Source: Clostridiaceae bacterium (GTDB lineage: Bacteria > Bacillota > Clostridia > Oscillospirales > Acutalibacteraceae). Taken from it: 16,111 bases of DNA. Position numbers and translations under genes: made by a program. Each line of letters starts with the position of its first letter. Position 1 is the first letter of the stretch. This document shows positions 1 to 6,601 of the stretch, piece after piece. The stretch lies in assembly GCA_016292575.1 (NCBI GenBank), contig JAEDIH010000030.1, positions 1-16,111 on the forward strand, read 5' to 3'. A model generated the notes under the pieces. That model saw nothing but the letters and a program-made list of their open reading frames with translations, was not told where the DNA came from and did not search any database.

Positions 1-521
1 GCGTCAAGCTCAACGTCCTGGGTAACGCCCTTTTCAGCCTTCATCTTGTCGATGAGCTCTTCAAAGTACTTTTTGCCGACTTCCATAACAACATCGGAGT
101 ACATCTGAATGAAGCGTCTGTAGCAGTCCCATGCCCAACGGGGGTTGTTAGACTTCTCTGCGATAACGGCAACAACGTCTTCGTTAAGACCGAGGTTAAG
201 GATAGTATCCATCATGCCGGGCATTGAAGCTCTTGCGCCGGAACGGACGGAAACAAGAAGCGGATTCTCCTTGTCGCCGAACTTTTTGCCGGTGGTTTCC
301 TCAAGAATGTCAATATTCTTCATGATTTCGGCGCGGATCTCATCGTTGATCTGTCTGCCGTCCTCATAGTACTGGGTGCAGGCTTCGGTTGAAATTGTGA
401 AGCCCTGGGGAACGGGAAGACCGAGAGAGGTCATCTCTGCAAGGTTTGCACCCTTACCGCCAAGAAGCTCACGCATATTTGCGTTGCCTTCCTTGAACTG
501 GTATACATATTTTTTGCTCAT
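1..521 (-). CDS. ppdK: Pyruvate, phosphate dikinase, N-terminal part (runs off left edge)
   Basis: Interconverts pyruvate + ATP + Pi with phosphoenolpyruvate + AMP + PPi in the cytoplasm; many anaerobic Clostridia use it in glycolysis or gluconeogenesis. The reverse-strand translation starts MSKKYVYQFKEGN. It carries the family's N-terminal nucleotide-binding hallmarks: GGKGANLAEM at about residues 21-30, GLPVPQGF at 34-41, and VSVRSGARASMPGMMDT at about 90-106. Only 173 complete codons of a protein usually near 870-890 residues are present; the swivelling His domain and PEP-binding barrel lie outside the window. I chose the ATG at 521 because AGGAGG (536-531 on the minus strand) is 9 nt upstream. 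An in-frame ATG at 530 abuts that site directly and is too close. The gene is divergent from the methyltransferase at 810. The family call is very secure. Confidence 0.97.
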   Translation of the reverse strand, partial: MSKKYVYQFKEGNANMRELLGGKGANLAEMTSLGLPVPQGFTISTEACTQYYEDGRQINDEIRAEIMKNIDILEETTGKKFGDKENPLLVSVRSGARASMPGMMDTILNLGLNEDVVAVIAEKSNNPRWAWDCYRRFIQMYSDVVMEVGKKYFEELIDKMKAEKGVTQDVELD

Positions 522-647
522 CGGAATCATCCTCCTACAAATAATAATTAACAAGAATTAGTTTATCCGGCAAAAAGCGCAAAAAACCGCACTTTTCACC
601 ATTCAAAGAATTTTAGCAAATTTTAATGATAAAATCTATTGCTTTTT

Positions 648-677
648 TATATATAGATTGAGCAGATATTTTGTAAA
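648..677 (-). promoter_or_regulatory. Candidate promoter for ppdK
   Basis: Read on the minus strand, TTTACA (677-672) lies 18 nt from TATATA (653-648); a 16-nt alternative uses 655-650. That would start transcription near 640 and leave a leader of about 120 nt before the ppdK ATG. The whole 541-720 region is very AT-rich, so such matches arise easily by chance, and the call is tentative. Confidence 0.35.
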
Positions 678-746
678 TTTTGTAAAAATTCACACAAGCA
701 ACGGAAAAATATACCCCCAAGCACAAATCAGAGAAAAAAACAAGTC

Positions 747-775
747 TTGTTTTTTGTTTTGTTTAGGTGTATTAA
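747..775 (+). promoter_or_regulatory. Candidate promoter for the methyltransferase gene
   Basis: TTGTTT (747-752), a 17-nt spacer, then TATTAA (770-775), placing the start site near 782. The strong Shine-Dalgarno GAAGGGAAGG (793-802) follows 7 nt before the ATG at 810. The hexamers are only partial matches to TTGACA/TATAAT and the region is T-rich. Confidence 0.45.
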
Positions 776-809
776 ATATATGTAGCTTTTTTGAAGGGAA
801 GGTTCACCA

Positions 810-1709
810 ATGGAAAACAAGAACCCGAGTATGACTGCGCTCATATCGCTTTTCGTTCGCGCTTATCACACAAAACGGAGTCCTGCGCCCGTTTATGCCG
901 ATGAATATGCAGAACGGCTCATGACAAAAGAGGAGTACGAAACAGTCGCGCGCTCAATGAAAAACGGCGCAGGCTTTTTCTTCCCCGGTTTTGGCGGCAC
1001 ACCGGACGAGGTACTCGATAAGGTTGTCAACACGCGTCTTGCTCCGGCAGTCGTGTCGCGCGGCGCGTTCTGCCTTGCTGCGCTCAGAAACGCCGTAATG
1101 CTCGGCGCAAAGCAGCTTGTTGTTCTCGGTTCGGGCTATGACGCTCTGCCGTACAAAAGCGAAATTTACGGCAGAGTGCGCACCTTTGAGCTTGACCGCA
1201 GAGAAATGCTTGCAGATAAGCGCAGCCGCCTTGACAAAGCGGACATTGACCGCACACAGGTGACCTTTGTCCCATGCGATCTTTCAAAGGGTTTTGAAAA
1301 AGATCTGATTTCGGTCGGATATAATAAGAGTGAGCGCACCTTTGTCTGCGCTCTCGGTCTGTGTCATTATCTTGAAAAAAAGGAGTTTTCCCTGCTTTTG
1401 AAAAGGCTCTCCCTGCTTATGCCGGCGCACAGCGAGTTTGTTTTTGATTATCCGCTTGAAACCGCAGACGGCGAAAATACCGTTACGCAAAAGCTTGCCT
1501 TTGGAGCAGGCGAAAAGATGAAAGCGCGCTATTCGTACAGTGAGCTTGAAAAGCTTGCGGAAAAAAACGGATTTCTGATTTATGAGCACCTTTCAAAAGC
1601 CGAGATTGACGAGAAGTTTTTTGCGCCGCATAATGCGTTTACAAGCGGCACGGGCGTAATGACGGCCGCGGAGGATTTTGCGCTTTGCCGTGCGGTGCTT
1701 TCCCGGTAA
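810..1709 (+). CDS. Class I SAM-dependent methyltransferase, LCMT/PPM1-like family
   Basis: A 299-residue cytoplasmic protein that resembles the leucine carboxyl methyltransferase / PPM1 / Omt branch of class I methyltransferases. Motif I is VVLGSGYDALPYK (G107-S108-G109, D111). The acidic residue after strand 2 is in FELDRREM (E127, D129) and is followed by a KRSRL stretch, as in the family's 'E-x-D...K...L' pattern. The upstream SRGAFCLAAL at about residues 82-91 also fits the LCMT lead-in helix. Bacterial members usually methylate a carboxyl or hydroxyl of a small molecule, and the substrate here cannot be read from sequence. The start is supported by GAAGGGAAGG 7 nt upstream. The next gene (ddh) begins 77 nt later on the same strand with no clear terminator or promoter between, so co-transcription is possible. 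The family is fairly secure, the function is not. Confidence 0.85.
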   Translation: MENKNPSMTALISLFVRAYHTKRSPAPVYADEYAERLMTKEEYETVARSMKNGAGFFFPGFGGTPDEVLDKVVNTRLAPAVVSRGAFCLAALRNAVMLGAKQLVVLGSGYDALPYKSEIYGRVRTFELDRREMLADKRSRLDKADIDRTQVTFVPCDLSKGFEKDLISVGYNKSERTFVCALGLCHYLEKKEFSLLLKRLSLLMPAHSEFVFDYPLETADGENTVTQKLAFGAGEKMKARYSYSELEKLAEKNGFLIYEHLSKAEIDEKFFAPHNAFTSGTGVMTAAEDFALCRAVLSR

Positions 1710-1786
1710 AACGCCGGAAAACAAACGCCTTTAAACATACCCCGACCGCTTTTTGAATATCATATATCCATGGAGGTGTATGATTT

Positions 1787-2752
1787 ATGAAAATTGCGGT
1801 TGCAGGTTACGGGAACCTTGGAAAAGCGGCGGTTCGGGCGGTGCTCAACTCTGAAGCAGACGAGCTTGTCGGCGTGTTCAGCCGCCGCAGTGCCGAAACG
1901 CTTGGCGCCGGGGAAAACATCCGCGTTTTCCCTTTTGAAACGATTGCGCTGTTTGCCGAAGAGATTGACGTTGTGCTCAACTGTACCGGCAGTGCGCACG
2001 ACCTGCCGGAAACAACGCCGTTCATTGCGTCGTATTTCAATGTTGTTGATTCGTTTGATACCCATGCAAAAATTCCGGAGCATTTTCAAAGCGTGAATAA
2101 AGCCGCCGTGATGAGCGGAAAAACGGCGGTGATAAGCGTCGGCTGGGATCCCGGTCTTTTCTCGCTTGCGCGTATATACATGGAAAGCGTAATGCCCTCT
2201 TGCAGAACCTATACGTTCTGGGGCAGGGGAGTCAGCCAGGGGCATGCCGACGCCATTCGCAGTATAGACGGCGTTCTGTTTGCAAGGGAGTATACGATAC
2301 CTGCCGAAGAAGCAAAGGAAAGCCTGCGCAAAGGAAGGCTTTTGAATCTGCCGCAGGAAAAGCTGCACCGCCGTGTGTGCTATGTTGTTGAAAAGGACGG
2401 CGCGGACAGGGAAAAAATCAGGGAAGAGATAATCAATATGCCCGAATATTTCAAGGGATATGAAACAGAGGTAAATTTCATAAGTCTTGACGATTTTTTG
2501 CTTGAACATAAAAGCATGGCTCATGCCGGAAATGTTATAGCCCTGCGCAAAGGCGACGCCGGAACGGACAGACTTGAATTTCTGCTTTCAAGCCCGTCCA
2601 ATCCTCAGATCACTGCCGGAATACTTCTTGCATACGGGAAAGCGTGCGTGCGCATGAACAGGAAAAACGAGTTCGGCTGCAAAACCGTTTTTGACGTCCG
2701 CCCGGTCGATCTTTTTTGCGGCGCAAAAGGAAAGGAAACAGAGCTTTTGTGA
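1787..2752 (+). CDS. ddh: meso-Diaminopimelate D-dehydrogenase
   Basis: Catalyses the NADPH-dependent reductive amination of L-2-amino-6-oxopimelate (tetrahydrodipicolinate in its open form) to meso-diaminopimelate (EC 1.4.1.16). This is the one-step shortcut for lysine and peptidoglycan precursors. The 321 residues match the usual length of about 320. The Rossmann fingerprint GYGNLG is at 7-12. Further hallmarks are NCTGSAHDLPE (65-75), VDSFDTH (87-93), GWDPGLFS (119-126), TFWGRGVSQGHADAIR (143-158), and MPEYF...YETEVNFI near 224-240; all line up with the Corynebacterium-type enzyme as I remember it. GGAGGT (1772-1777) lies 9 nt before the ATG; an ATG at 1780 is out of frame. It follows the methyltransferase gene by 77 nt and precedes a hairpin-rich 3' region. 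Confidence 0.97.
   Translation: MKIAVAGYGNLGKAAVRAVLNSEADELVGVFSRRSAETLGAGENIRVFPFETIALFAEEIDVVLNCTGSAHDLPETTPFIASYFNVVDSFDTHAKIPEHFQSVNKAAVMSGKTAVISVGWDPGLFSLARIYMESVMPSCRTYTFWGRGVSQGHADAIRSIDGVLFAREYTIPAEEAKESLRKGRLLNLPQEKLHRRVCYVVEKDGADREKIREEIINMPEYFKGYETEVNFISLDDFLLEHKSMAHAGNVIALRKGDAGTDRLEFLLSSPSNPQITAGILLAYGKACVRMNRKNEFGCKTVFDVRPVDLFCGAKGKETELL
2738..2749 (+). repeat. 12-bp direct repeat, copy 1
   Basis: ACAGAGCTTTTG, the last sense codons of ddh just before its TGA. The identical 12-mer occurs at 2834-2845, and the perfect inverted repeat 2763-2812 lies between the two copies. Confidence 0.7.
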
Positions 2753-2762
2753 CAAGAGAAGG

Positions 2763-2812
2763 GTGAACGGATATTCACTGTGCTTTGTGGCGCGCGGTGA
2801 ATATCCGTTCAC
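2763..2812. repeat. Perfect 16-bp inverted repeat downstream of ddh
   Basis: The left arm GTGAACGGATATTCAC (2763-2778) is an exact reverse complement of the right arm GTGAATATCCGTTCAC (2797-2812). In RNA the stem extends inward by about five more pairs, including G-U wobbles (2779-2783 with 2792-2796), leaving an 8-nt loop. No T-run follows on either strand, so it is not a standard intrinsic terminator. It could be a stabilising 3' hairpin, a REP-like palindromic element or a protein-binding dyad. Confidence 0.9.
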
Positions 2813-2833
2813 TGCAAAGTAACGGTTAAAAAT

Positions 2834-2845
2834 ACAGAGCTTTTG
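2834..2845 (+). repeat. 12-bp direct repeat, copy 2
   Basis: Exact second copy of ACAGAGCTTTTG, 96 bp after the first. Its AGAGC forms the left arm of the terminator hairpin that ends at 2861. Confidence 0.7.
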
Positions 2846-2866
2846 AATAAGAAACCGCTCTTTTTT
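2836..2866 (+). terminator. Intrinsic terminator of ddh
   Basis: AGAGC (2836-2840) pairs with GCTCT (2857-2861). Three inner A-T pairs are possible past a two-base bulge. A run of six to seven T follows immediately (2861-2866). The stem is modest, but position and T-tract fit the end of the ddh transcript. Confidence 0.6.
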
Positions 2867-2960
2867 GTTGAAAATTGTCATATTAATATACAAAAAAATA
2901 AAAATAATTGTAAAAAATTTATAAAATCTTCCCGTTTTTTGAAAAATACAAAGTATATTA

Positions 2961-2989
2961 TTGAAAATACGCGTGGTTTAGTATATAAT
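2961..2989 (+). promoter_or_regulatory. Sigma-A promoter of the liv operon
   Basis: TTGAAA (2961-2966), a spacer of exactly 17 nt, then a perfect TATAAT (2984-2989). Transcription would start near 2996, giving a leader of about 78 nt. The leader contains a small hairpin (ACGCA 3012-3016 with TGCGT 3025-3029). No T-box or other recognised riboswitch consensus is visible in it. Confidence 0.85.
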
Positions 2990-3073
2990 CTAAAAGTCTA
3001 AATCTACGCATACGCACTGCGCTTTGCGTTGACTTTCGGCACAGCCAACAGAAAAAAGATTGGAGGAAAAATC

Positions 3074-4291
3074 ATGAAAAAACTGTTAGCTATTTTACTT
3101 TCGGCTCTCCTCGTTTTCTCGCTCGTTGCGTGCAACGGCGGCTCAGGCGAATCGACCACGGCTCCGGCCTCTTCGGGTGAAAACCAGAGCTCCGATTCCA
3201 CCGGCAACGATGTTGTCAAGATCGGCGTTTTTGAGCCTCAGTCCGGCGCAAACGGCGCAGGCGGCAAGCAGGAGATTCTCGGTATGCAGTATGCAAACCA
3301 TGTTCAGCCCACCGTTGAAATCGGCGGCAAGACCTATGACGTCAAGCTTGAGATCGTTGATAACGAATCTTCAACCGATAAGGCTCCCACAGCGGCTCAG
3401 ACTCTTGTTTCCGCAGGCGTTTCCGTTGTTCTCGGCTCCTACGGCTCAAGCGTTGCCATTGCCGGCTCGCCCGTTTTCAAAAACGGCGGCATCCCCGCAA
3501 TCGGCGTAACCTGCACCAATCCGCAGGTAACCGAGGGTAACGACCATTACTTCCGCATCTGCTTCCTTGATCCGTTCCAGGGCACCGTTCTTGCGAACTA
3601 TGCTTTCAAGGAACTCGGTGCAAAGAAGGCCTATATTCTTGCAGAGCTTGGCAACGACTATGACCAGGGTCTTGCAAACTACTTCACCAAGGCTTTTGAA
3701 AAGCTCGGCGGCTCCGTTGTCCGCGGCGATTTCACCAAGGGTACCTCAGACTTCACCTCTTATCTTGCAAACGCAAAGAACGATAATTGCGAAGTAATCT
3801 TTTCACCGACCTCAATTCAGTACGCACAGCTCATCGTTGAGCAGTCCACCTCGCAGGGCACCGGACTTCCTCTCCTTGCAAGCGACACCTGGGATTCAAA
3901 CGTTATCCTTAACGCTGCAAAGGGTACCGACGCAAAGATCTATGTTACCACCTTCTATCAGGAGGGCGGCAACAAGGAATTTGATGAAGGCATCAAAAAG
4001 TGGATCAATGAGGACAGCACCGCAAAGACCAACAACGGCGGCGACGACACTGTTGCAGCAGTTACCGCAATGGGCTACGACGCATACTTTGTTGCTCTTG
4101 AGGCTCTCAAGAAGGCAGGCTCCACCGCTCCGGCAGACGTTCTGAAGGTTCTTCCCTCGGTAACCTTTGACGGCGTATCCGGCAAGATCGAATTCGATGA
4201 GGTCGGCGACGCAAAGAGAGATACCGCTTTCGTTAAGAACGCAAACACCGAAACCGGCGCTTGGGACTTTGTTGCAAAGCAGGGTGTTTGA
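3074..4291 (+). CDS. livJ: Branched-chain amino-acid ABC transporter, substrate-binding lipoprotein
   Basis: The extracytoplasmic binding protein of the liv importer, anchored to the outer face of the membrane by lipid. The 405-residue protein opens with a lipoprotein signal peptide: MKKLLAILLSALLVFSLVAC with lipobox L17-V18-A19-C20. A Ser/Thr/Gly/Asn-rich tether follows (about 21-46). The mature part is a two-lobed type I periplasmic-binding fold (Peripla_BP_6): VKIGVFEPQSG at its start, VVLGSYGSS near 115-123, and ILAELGNDYDQG near 190-201. Ligand is inferred from family and operon; related proteins also bind other amino acids or amides. An upstream in-frame TTG at 3029 would add 15 residues before the signal peptide and is rejected; the ATG at 3074 has GGAGG (3062-3066) 7 nt before it. 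Codons are visibly optimised (many GTT, GCA, AAG), as expected for the most abundant subunit. Confidence 0.95.
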   Translation: MKKLLAILLSALLVFSLVACNGGSGESTTAPASSGENQSSDSTGNDVVKIGVFEPQSGANGAGGKQEILGMQYANHVQPTVEIGGKTYDVKLEIVDNESSTDKAPTAAQTLVSAGVSVVLGSYGSSVAIAGSPVFKNGGIPAIGVTCTNPQVTEGNDHYFRICFLDPFQGTVLANYAFKELGAKKAYILAELGNDYDQGLANYFTKAFEKLGGSVVRGDFTKGTSDFTSYLANAKNDNCEVIFSPTSIQYAQLIVEQSTSQGTGLPLLASDTWDSNVILNAAKGTDAKIYVTTFYQEGGNKEFDEGIKKWINEDSTAKTNNGGDDTVAAVTAMGYDAYFVALEALKKAGSTAPADVLKVLPSVTFDGVSGKIEFDEVGDAKRDTAFVKNANTETGAWDFVAKQGV

Positions 4292-4338
4292 TTTAAGCAA
4301 GTTTAAAATTTAAGAGTACTTATAATTTTTGCTTGTAT

Positions 4339-4372
4339 CGGTTTGCCGAGGGAAACCTCGGCAAGCCGTTTT
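4339..4372 (+). terminator. Intercistronic hairpin / partial terminator between the SBP and permease genes
   Basis: CGGTTTGCCGAGG (4339-4351) pairs along its whole length with CCTCGGCAAGCCG (4356-4368), with one G-U pair and a GAAA (GNRA) tetraloop. Only four T follow (4369-4372). A very stable stem with a weak T-tract suits a leaky terminator or an RNase-blocking 3' end. Either would give more mRNA for the binding protein than for the four downstream genes. Confidence 0.8.
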
Positions 4373-4406
4373 GTGGTTCGATTTTGAATTTGCGAGTGCT
4401 CATTTT

Positions 4407-4422
4407 TTCGAATATATTCGAA
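4407..4422. promoter_or_regulatory. 16-bp perfect palindrome in the livJ-livH gap
   Basis: TTCGAATATATTCGAA is fully self-complementary with no spacer. It lies 35 nt past the hairpin and about 130 nt before livH. Symmetry without a loop suggests a protein-binding dyad more than an RNA hairpin. No promoter with good hexamers was seen directly beside it. Confidence 0.5.
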
Positions 4423-4431
4423 GGGAGCCGA

Positions 4432-4467
4432 ATGGGCGTTTGTTTGACTCTCTTCGGTTGTATTTGA
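4432..4467 (+). CDS. Possible 11-codon leader peptide upstream of livH
   Basis: A tiny ORF reads MGVCLTLFGCI then TGA. It is preceded by AAGGGAG (4421-4427) four nt before the ATG, which is a usable but tight ribosome site. Four of 11 residues are Val, Leu, Leu, Ile, the likely ligands of this transporter. CCGAA (4428-4432), covering the first base of the ATG, can pair with TTCGG (4453-4457). CTCTT (4450-4454) can instead pair with AAGAG (4470-4474), so two mutually exclusive stems exist. This is only suggestive: the branched-chain content is not far above chance and no terminator follows. Confidence 0.3.
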   Translation: MGVCLTLFGCI

Positions 4468-4552
4468 AAAAGAGGAGCTTTCCTTAGTAATTTGCTGCCT
4501 TGCGGTTTTCGGCGGAGGCATTAAGCTGAAATACTCAAAACGGAGGAAAAAA

Positions 4553-5446
4553 ATGAATTTTGCTGAGTTTTTTCAAAGAAATTTACCGTATATTCTGTCC
4601 GGCATATCCGTCGGCGGTCAATATGCGCTGATTGCTATCGGATATACGATGGTATACGGCATTCTGCGCCTGATAAACTTTGCCCACGGCGACATTTTCA
4701 TGGTTGCGGGTCTTTTGATGGTGTACATTTCGGCGTCGCTTCCCGTTTATGTTGCAATGCCGATAGTTATTGTTGCAACGGTCGTTCTCGGCGTGCTTGT
4801 TGAAAGGCTTGCGTATAAGCCTTTGCGCTCCGCTCCGCGAATGTCCGTAATGATTTCCGCCATCGGAGTTTCATACCTCATTCAGAACCTTGCGCTTTAC
4901 GTCACCGGCGGACTTCCGCAGGTTTATCCGAAGATCCCCTATATTTCGGACACAGTCAAAATTTTCGGCGCTGTCACAAAGCGCGTCACCGTCATCACAC
5001 CGATACTCACGATTGTGCTCATAATCGTGCTTGTGCTTCTCATCAAGTATACCAAGGTCGGAATTGCAATGCGCGCCGTTTCAAAGGATTTTGAAACCAG
5101 CCAGCTCATGGGCGTAAAGATCAACAAGGTTATTTCAATGACCTTCGTTATCGGTTCGTTCCTTGCCGCCATCGGTTCGCTGCTGTATTTCACAAACTAC
5201 ACCTCGGTCATGCCGACCTCGGGCGCAATGCCGGGACTCAAAGCGTTTGTTGCTGCCGTTTTCGGCGGAATCGGTTCGATACCCGGCGCTGTTGTCGGCG
5301 CGTTTATCATCGGTATCTGCGAAAACATTATCAAGGGACTCGGCCTTACGACCTTCTCCGATGCGTTCACCTTTGCTCTTCTCATCGTCATTCTCTGCGT
5401 CAAGCCCACGGGAATCTTCGGTGAAAAGAACATTGACAAAGTTTAA
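4553..5446 (+). CDS. livH: Branched-chain amino-acid ABC transporter permease LivH
   Basis: One of the two integral-membrane subunits forming the translocation channel. The 297 residues are almost entirely hydrophobic helices, as in LivH. The hallmark INFAHGDIFM is at 41-50. The cytoplasmic ATPase-coupling loop is around 172-195 (AMRAVSKDFETSQLMGV). The glycine-rich FVAAVFGGIGSIPGAVVGAF lies near 230-249. GGAGG (4542-4546) is 6 nt before the ATG. It is separated from the SBP gene by 261 nt containing a hairpin and a palindrome, then followed by livM after only 15 nt. Confidence 0.96.
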   Translation: MNFAEFFQRNLPYILSGISVGGQYALIAIGYTMVYGILRLINFAHGDIFMVAGLLMVYISASLPVYVAMPIVIVATVVLGVLVERLAYKPLRSAPRMSVMISAIGVSYLIQNLALYVTGGLPQVYPKIPYISDTVKIFGAVTKRVTVITPILTIVLIIVLVLLIKYTKVGIAMRAVSKDFETSQLMGVKINKVISMTFVIGSFLAAIGSLLYFTNYTSVMPTSGAMPGLKAFVAAVFGGIGSIPGAVVGAFIIGICENIIKGLGLTTFSDAFTFALLIVILCVKPTGIFGEKNIDKV

Positions 5447-5461
5447 AGGAGGGGACTGCAA

Positions 5462-6601
5462 ATGCTGAATAACAAGAAAAAGAAAGTTGACCTTGTTTCC
5501 ATGCTGGTCATCGTTGCAATTCTTTTTGCCGTCAATATCCTTGCGGAAATGTTTGTTCCGCGCACCTCGCTGTTCTTCTCCGTTGTTAAAAAGAGCTGCG
5601 TTTACGCGCTTGTTGCCGTTTCAATGAACCTGCTCAACGGCTTCACGGGTCTTTTTTCGCTCGGACAGGCGGGCTTCATGCTCATCGGCGCTTATGCCTA
5701 TGCCATTCTCACCATTCCTGCCGAAATGAGAGACAGCGTTTATCAGTACTTTGACGGCGGACTTATCAATGAGCCCATCTTCTGGCCGCTTGCGCTCATA
5801 GTTGCAGGTCTTGTTGCCGGCGTTTTCGCGTTTTTGATAGGTCTTCCCGTTCTGCGCCTCAAGAGCGACTATCTTGCCATTGCAACGCTCGGCTTTGCGG
5901 AAATTATCCGCGCCTTTGTTCAGTGGGATAAGTTCGGTCCGCTCACCAACGGTTCAAATCTTCTCAGGGGCTACCCGACCTTTGACTCGCTTGCAAGCGA
6001 ATGGTTCGGCTCGCCCAAGTTTTCAAGCACAATCGCTCTTGCAATAACCGCTGTTTGTATTCTTCTTATTGTCCTTTTCATCAATTCGACCTACGGACGC
6101 GCCCTCAAGGCTATCCGCGACGATGAAATTGCCGCGGAGGCAATGGGTATAAATCTTGCCCGTCATAAGCAGATATCGTTCATCATAAGCTCGTTCTTTG
6201 CCGGAGTCGGAGGCGCGCTGCTTGCAATGCACCAGAGCACCATTCAGGCAACAGCCTTTGAGTCCGCAATGACCTATGAGATACTTCTCATTGTTGTTGT
6301 CGGCGGTATCGGCTCAATCAGCGGAAGCTGCATTTCCTCGTTCCTTTATATCGCGGCGAGCGAATGGTGGCTGCGCGGTCTTGACAGCGGCTCGTTCCTC
6401 GGAATCCAGTCAACGCTGTTCCGCGGCGGCTTCAGGAAGGTTGTTTTTTCGGTCATTATCATGATAATCGTTCTTTTCTTCCGCCAGGGTATCATGGGCG
6501 ACAAGGAGCTTTCGTTTACAAGAATAGCCGAAAAAATCAAACGTAAAAGCAAAAAGGAGCCTTCAAAGAAAGAAGCGGAAAAGGAGGTTGCGGCAAAATG
6601 A
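5462..6601 (+). CDS. livM: Branched-chain amino-acid ABC transporter permease LivM
   Basis: Second permease subunit, 379 residues. Family marks are NGFTGLFSLGQAGFMLIGAY at 59-78, the SDYLAIATLGFAEIIR region near 137-152, and the ATPase-contacting loop AIRDDEIAAEAMGIN near 217-231. After the last helix comes a strongly basic/acidic tail of about 22 residues (KIKRKSKKEPSKKEAEKE...), presumably cytoplasmic and disordered. AGGAGGGG (5447-5454) is positioned 7 nt before the ATG. The TGA overlaps the livG ATG in an ATGA junction, implying translational coupling. Confidence 0.96.
   Translation: MLNNKKKKVDLVSMLVIVAILFAVNILAEMFVPRTSLFFSVVKKSCVYALVAVSMNLLNGFTGLFSLGQAGFMLIGAYAYAILTIPAEMRDSVYQYFDGGLINEPIFWPLALIVAGLVAGVFAFLIGLPVLRLKSDYLAIATLGFAEIIRAFVQWDKFGPLTNGSNLLRGYPTFDSLASEWFGSPKFSSTIALAITAVCILLIVLFINSTYGRALKAIRDDEIAAEAMGINLARHKQISFIISSFFAGVGGALLAMHQSTIQATAFESAMTYEILLIVVVGGIGSISGSCISSFLYIAASEWWLRGLDSGSFLGIQSTLFRGGFRKVVFSVIIMIIVLFFRQGIMGDKELSFTRIAEKIKRKSKKEPSKKEAEKEVAAK

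Noticed and set aside
522..530. Upstream in-frame ATG (528-530, minus strand) for ppdK
   Set aside because: It directly abuts the AGGAGG site with no spacing; the next ATG, at 521, is correctly spaced and matches the family N-terminus.
1760..2524. 254-codon open frame antisense to ddh
   Set aside because: It lies wholly over a securely identified gene, has no family-like motifs, and its length follows from the codon bias of the opposite strand.
3029..3073. Extended TTG start for the liv binding protein
   Set aside because: It would place 15 residues before a textbook lipoprotein signal peptide; the ATG at 3074 has GGAGG at good spacing.
2990..3073. T-box or amino-acid riboswitch in the liv leader
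   Set aside because: The leader is only about 78 nt and lacks the T-box AGGGTGGNACCGCG core and any terminator/antiterminator pair.
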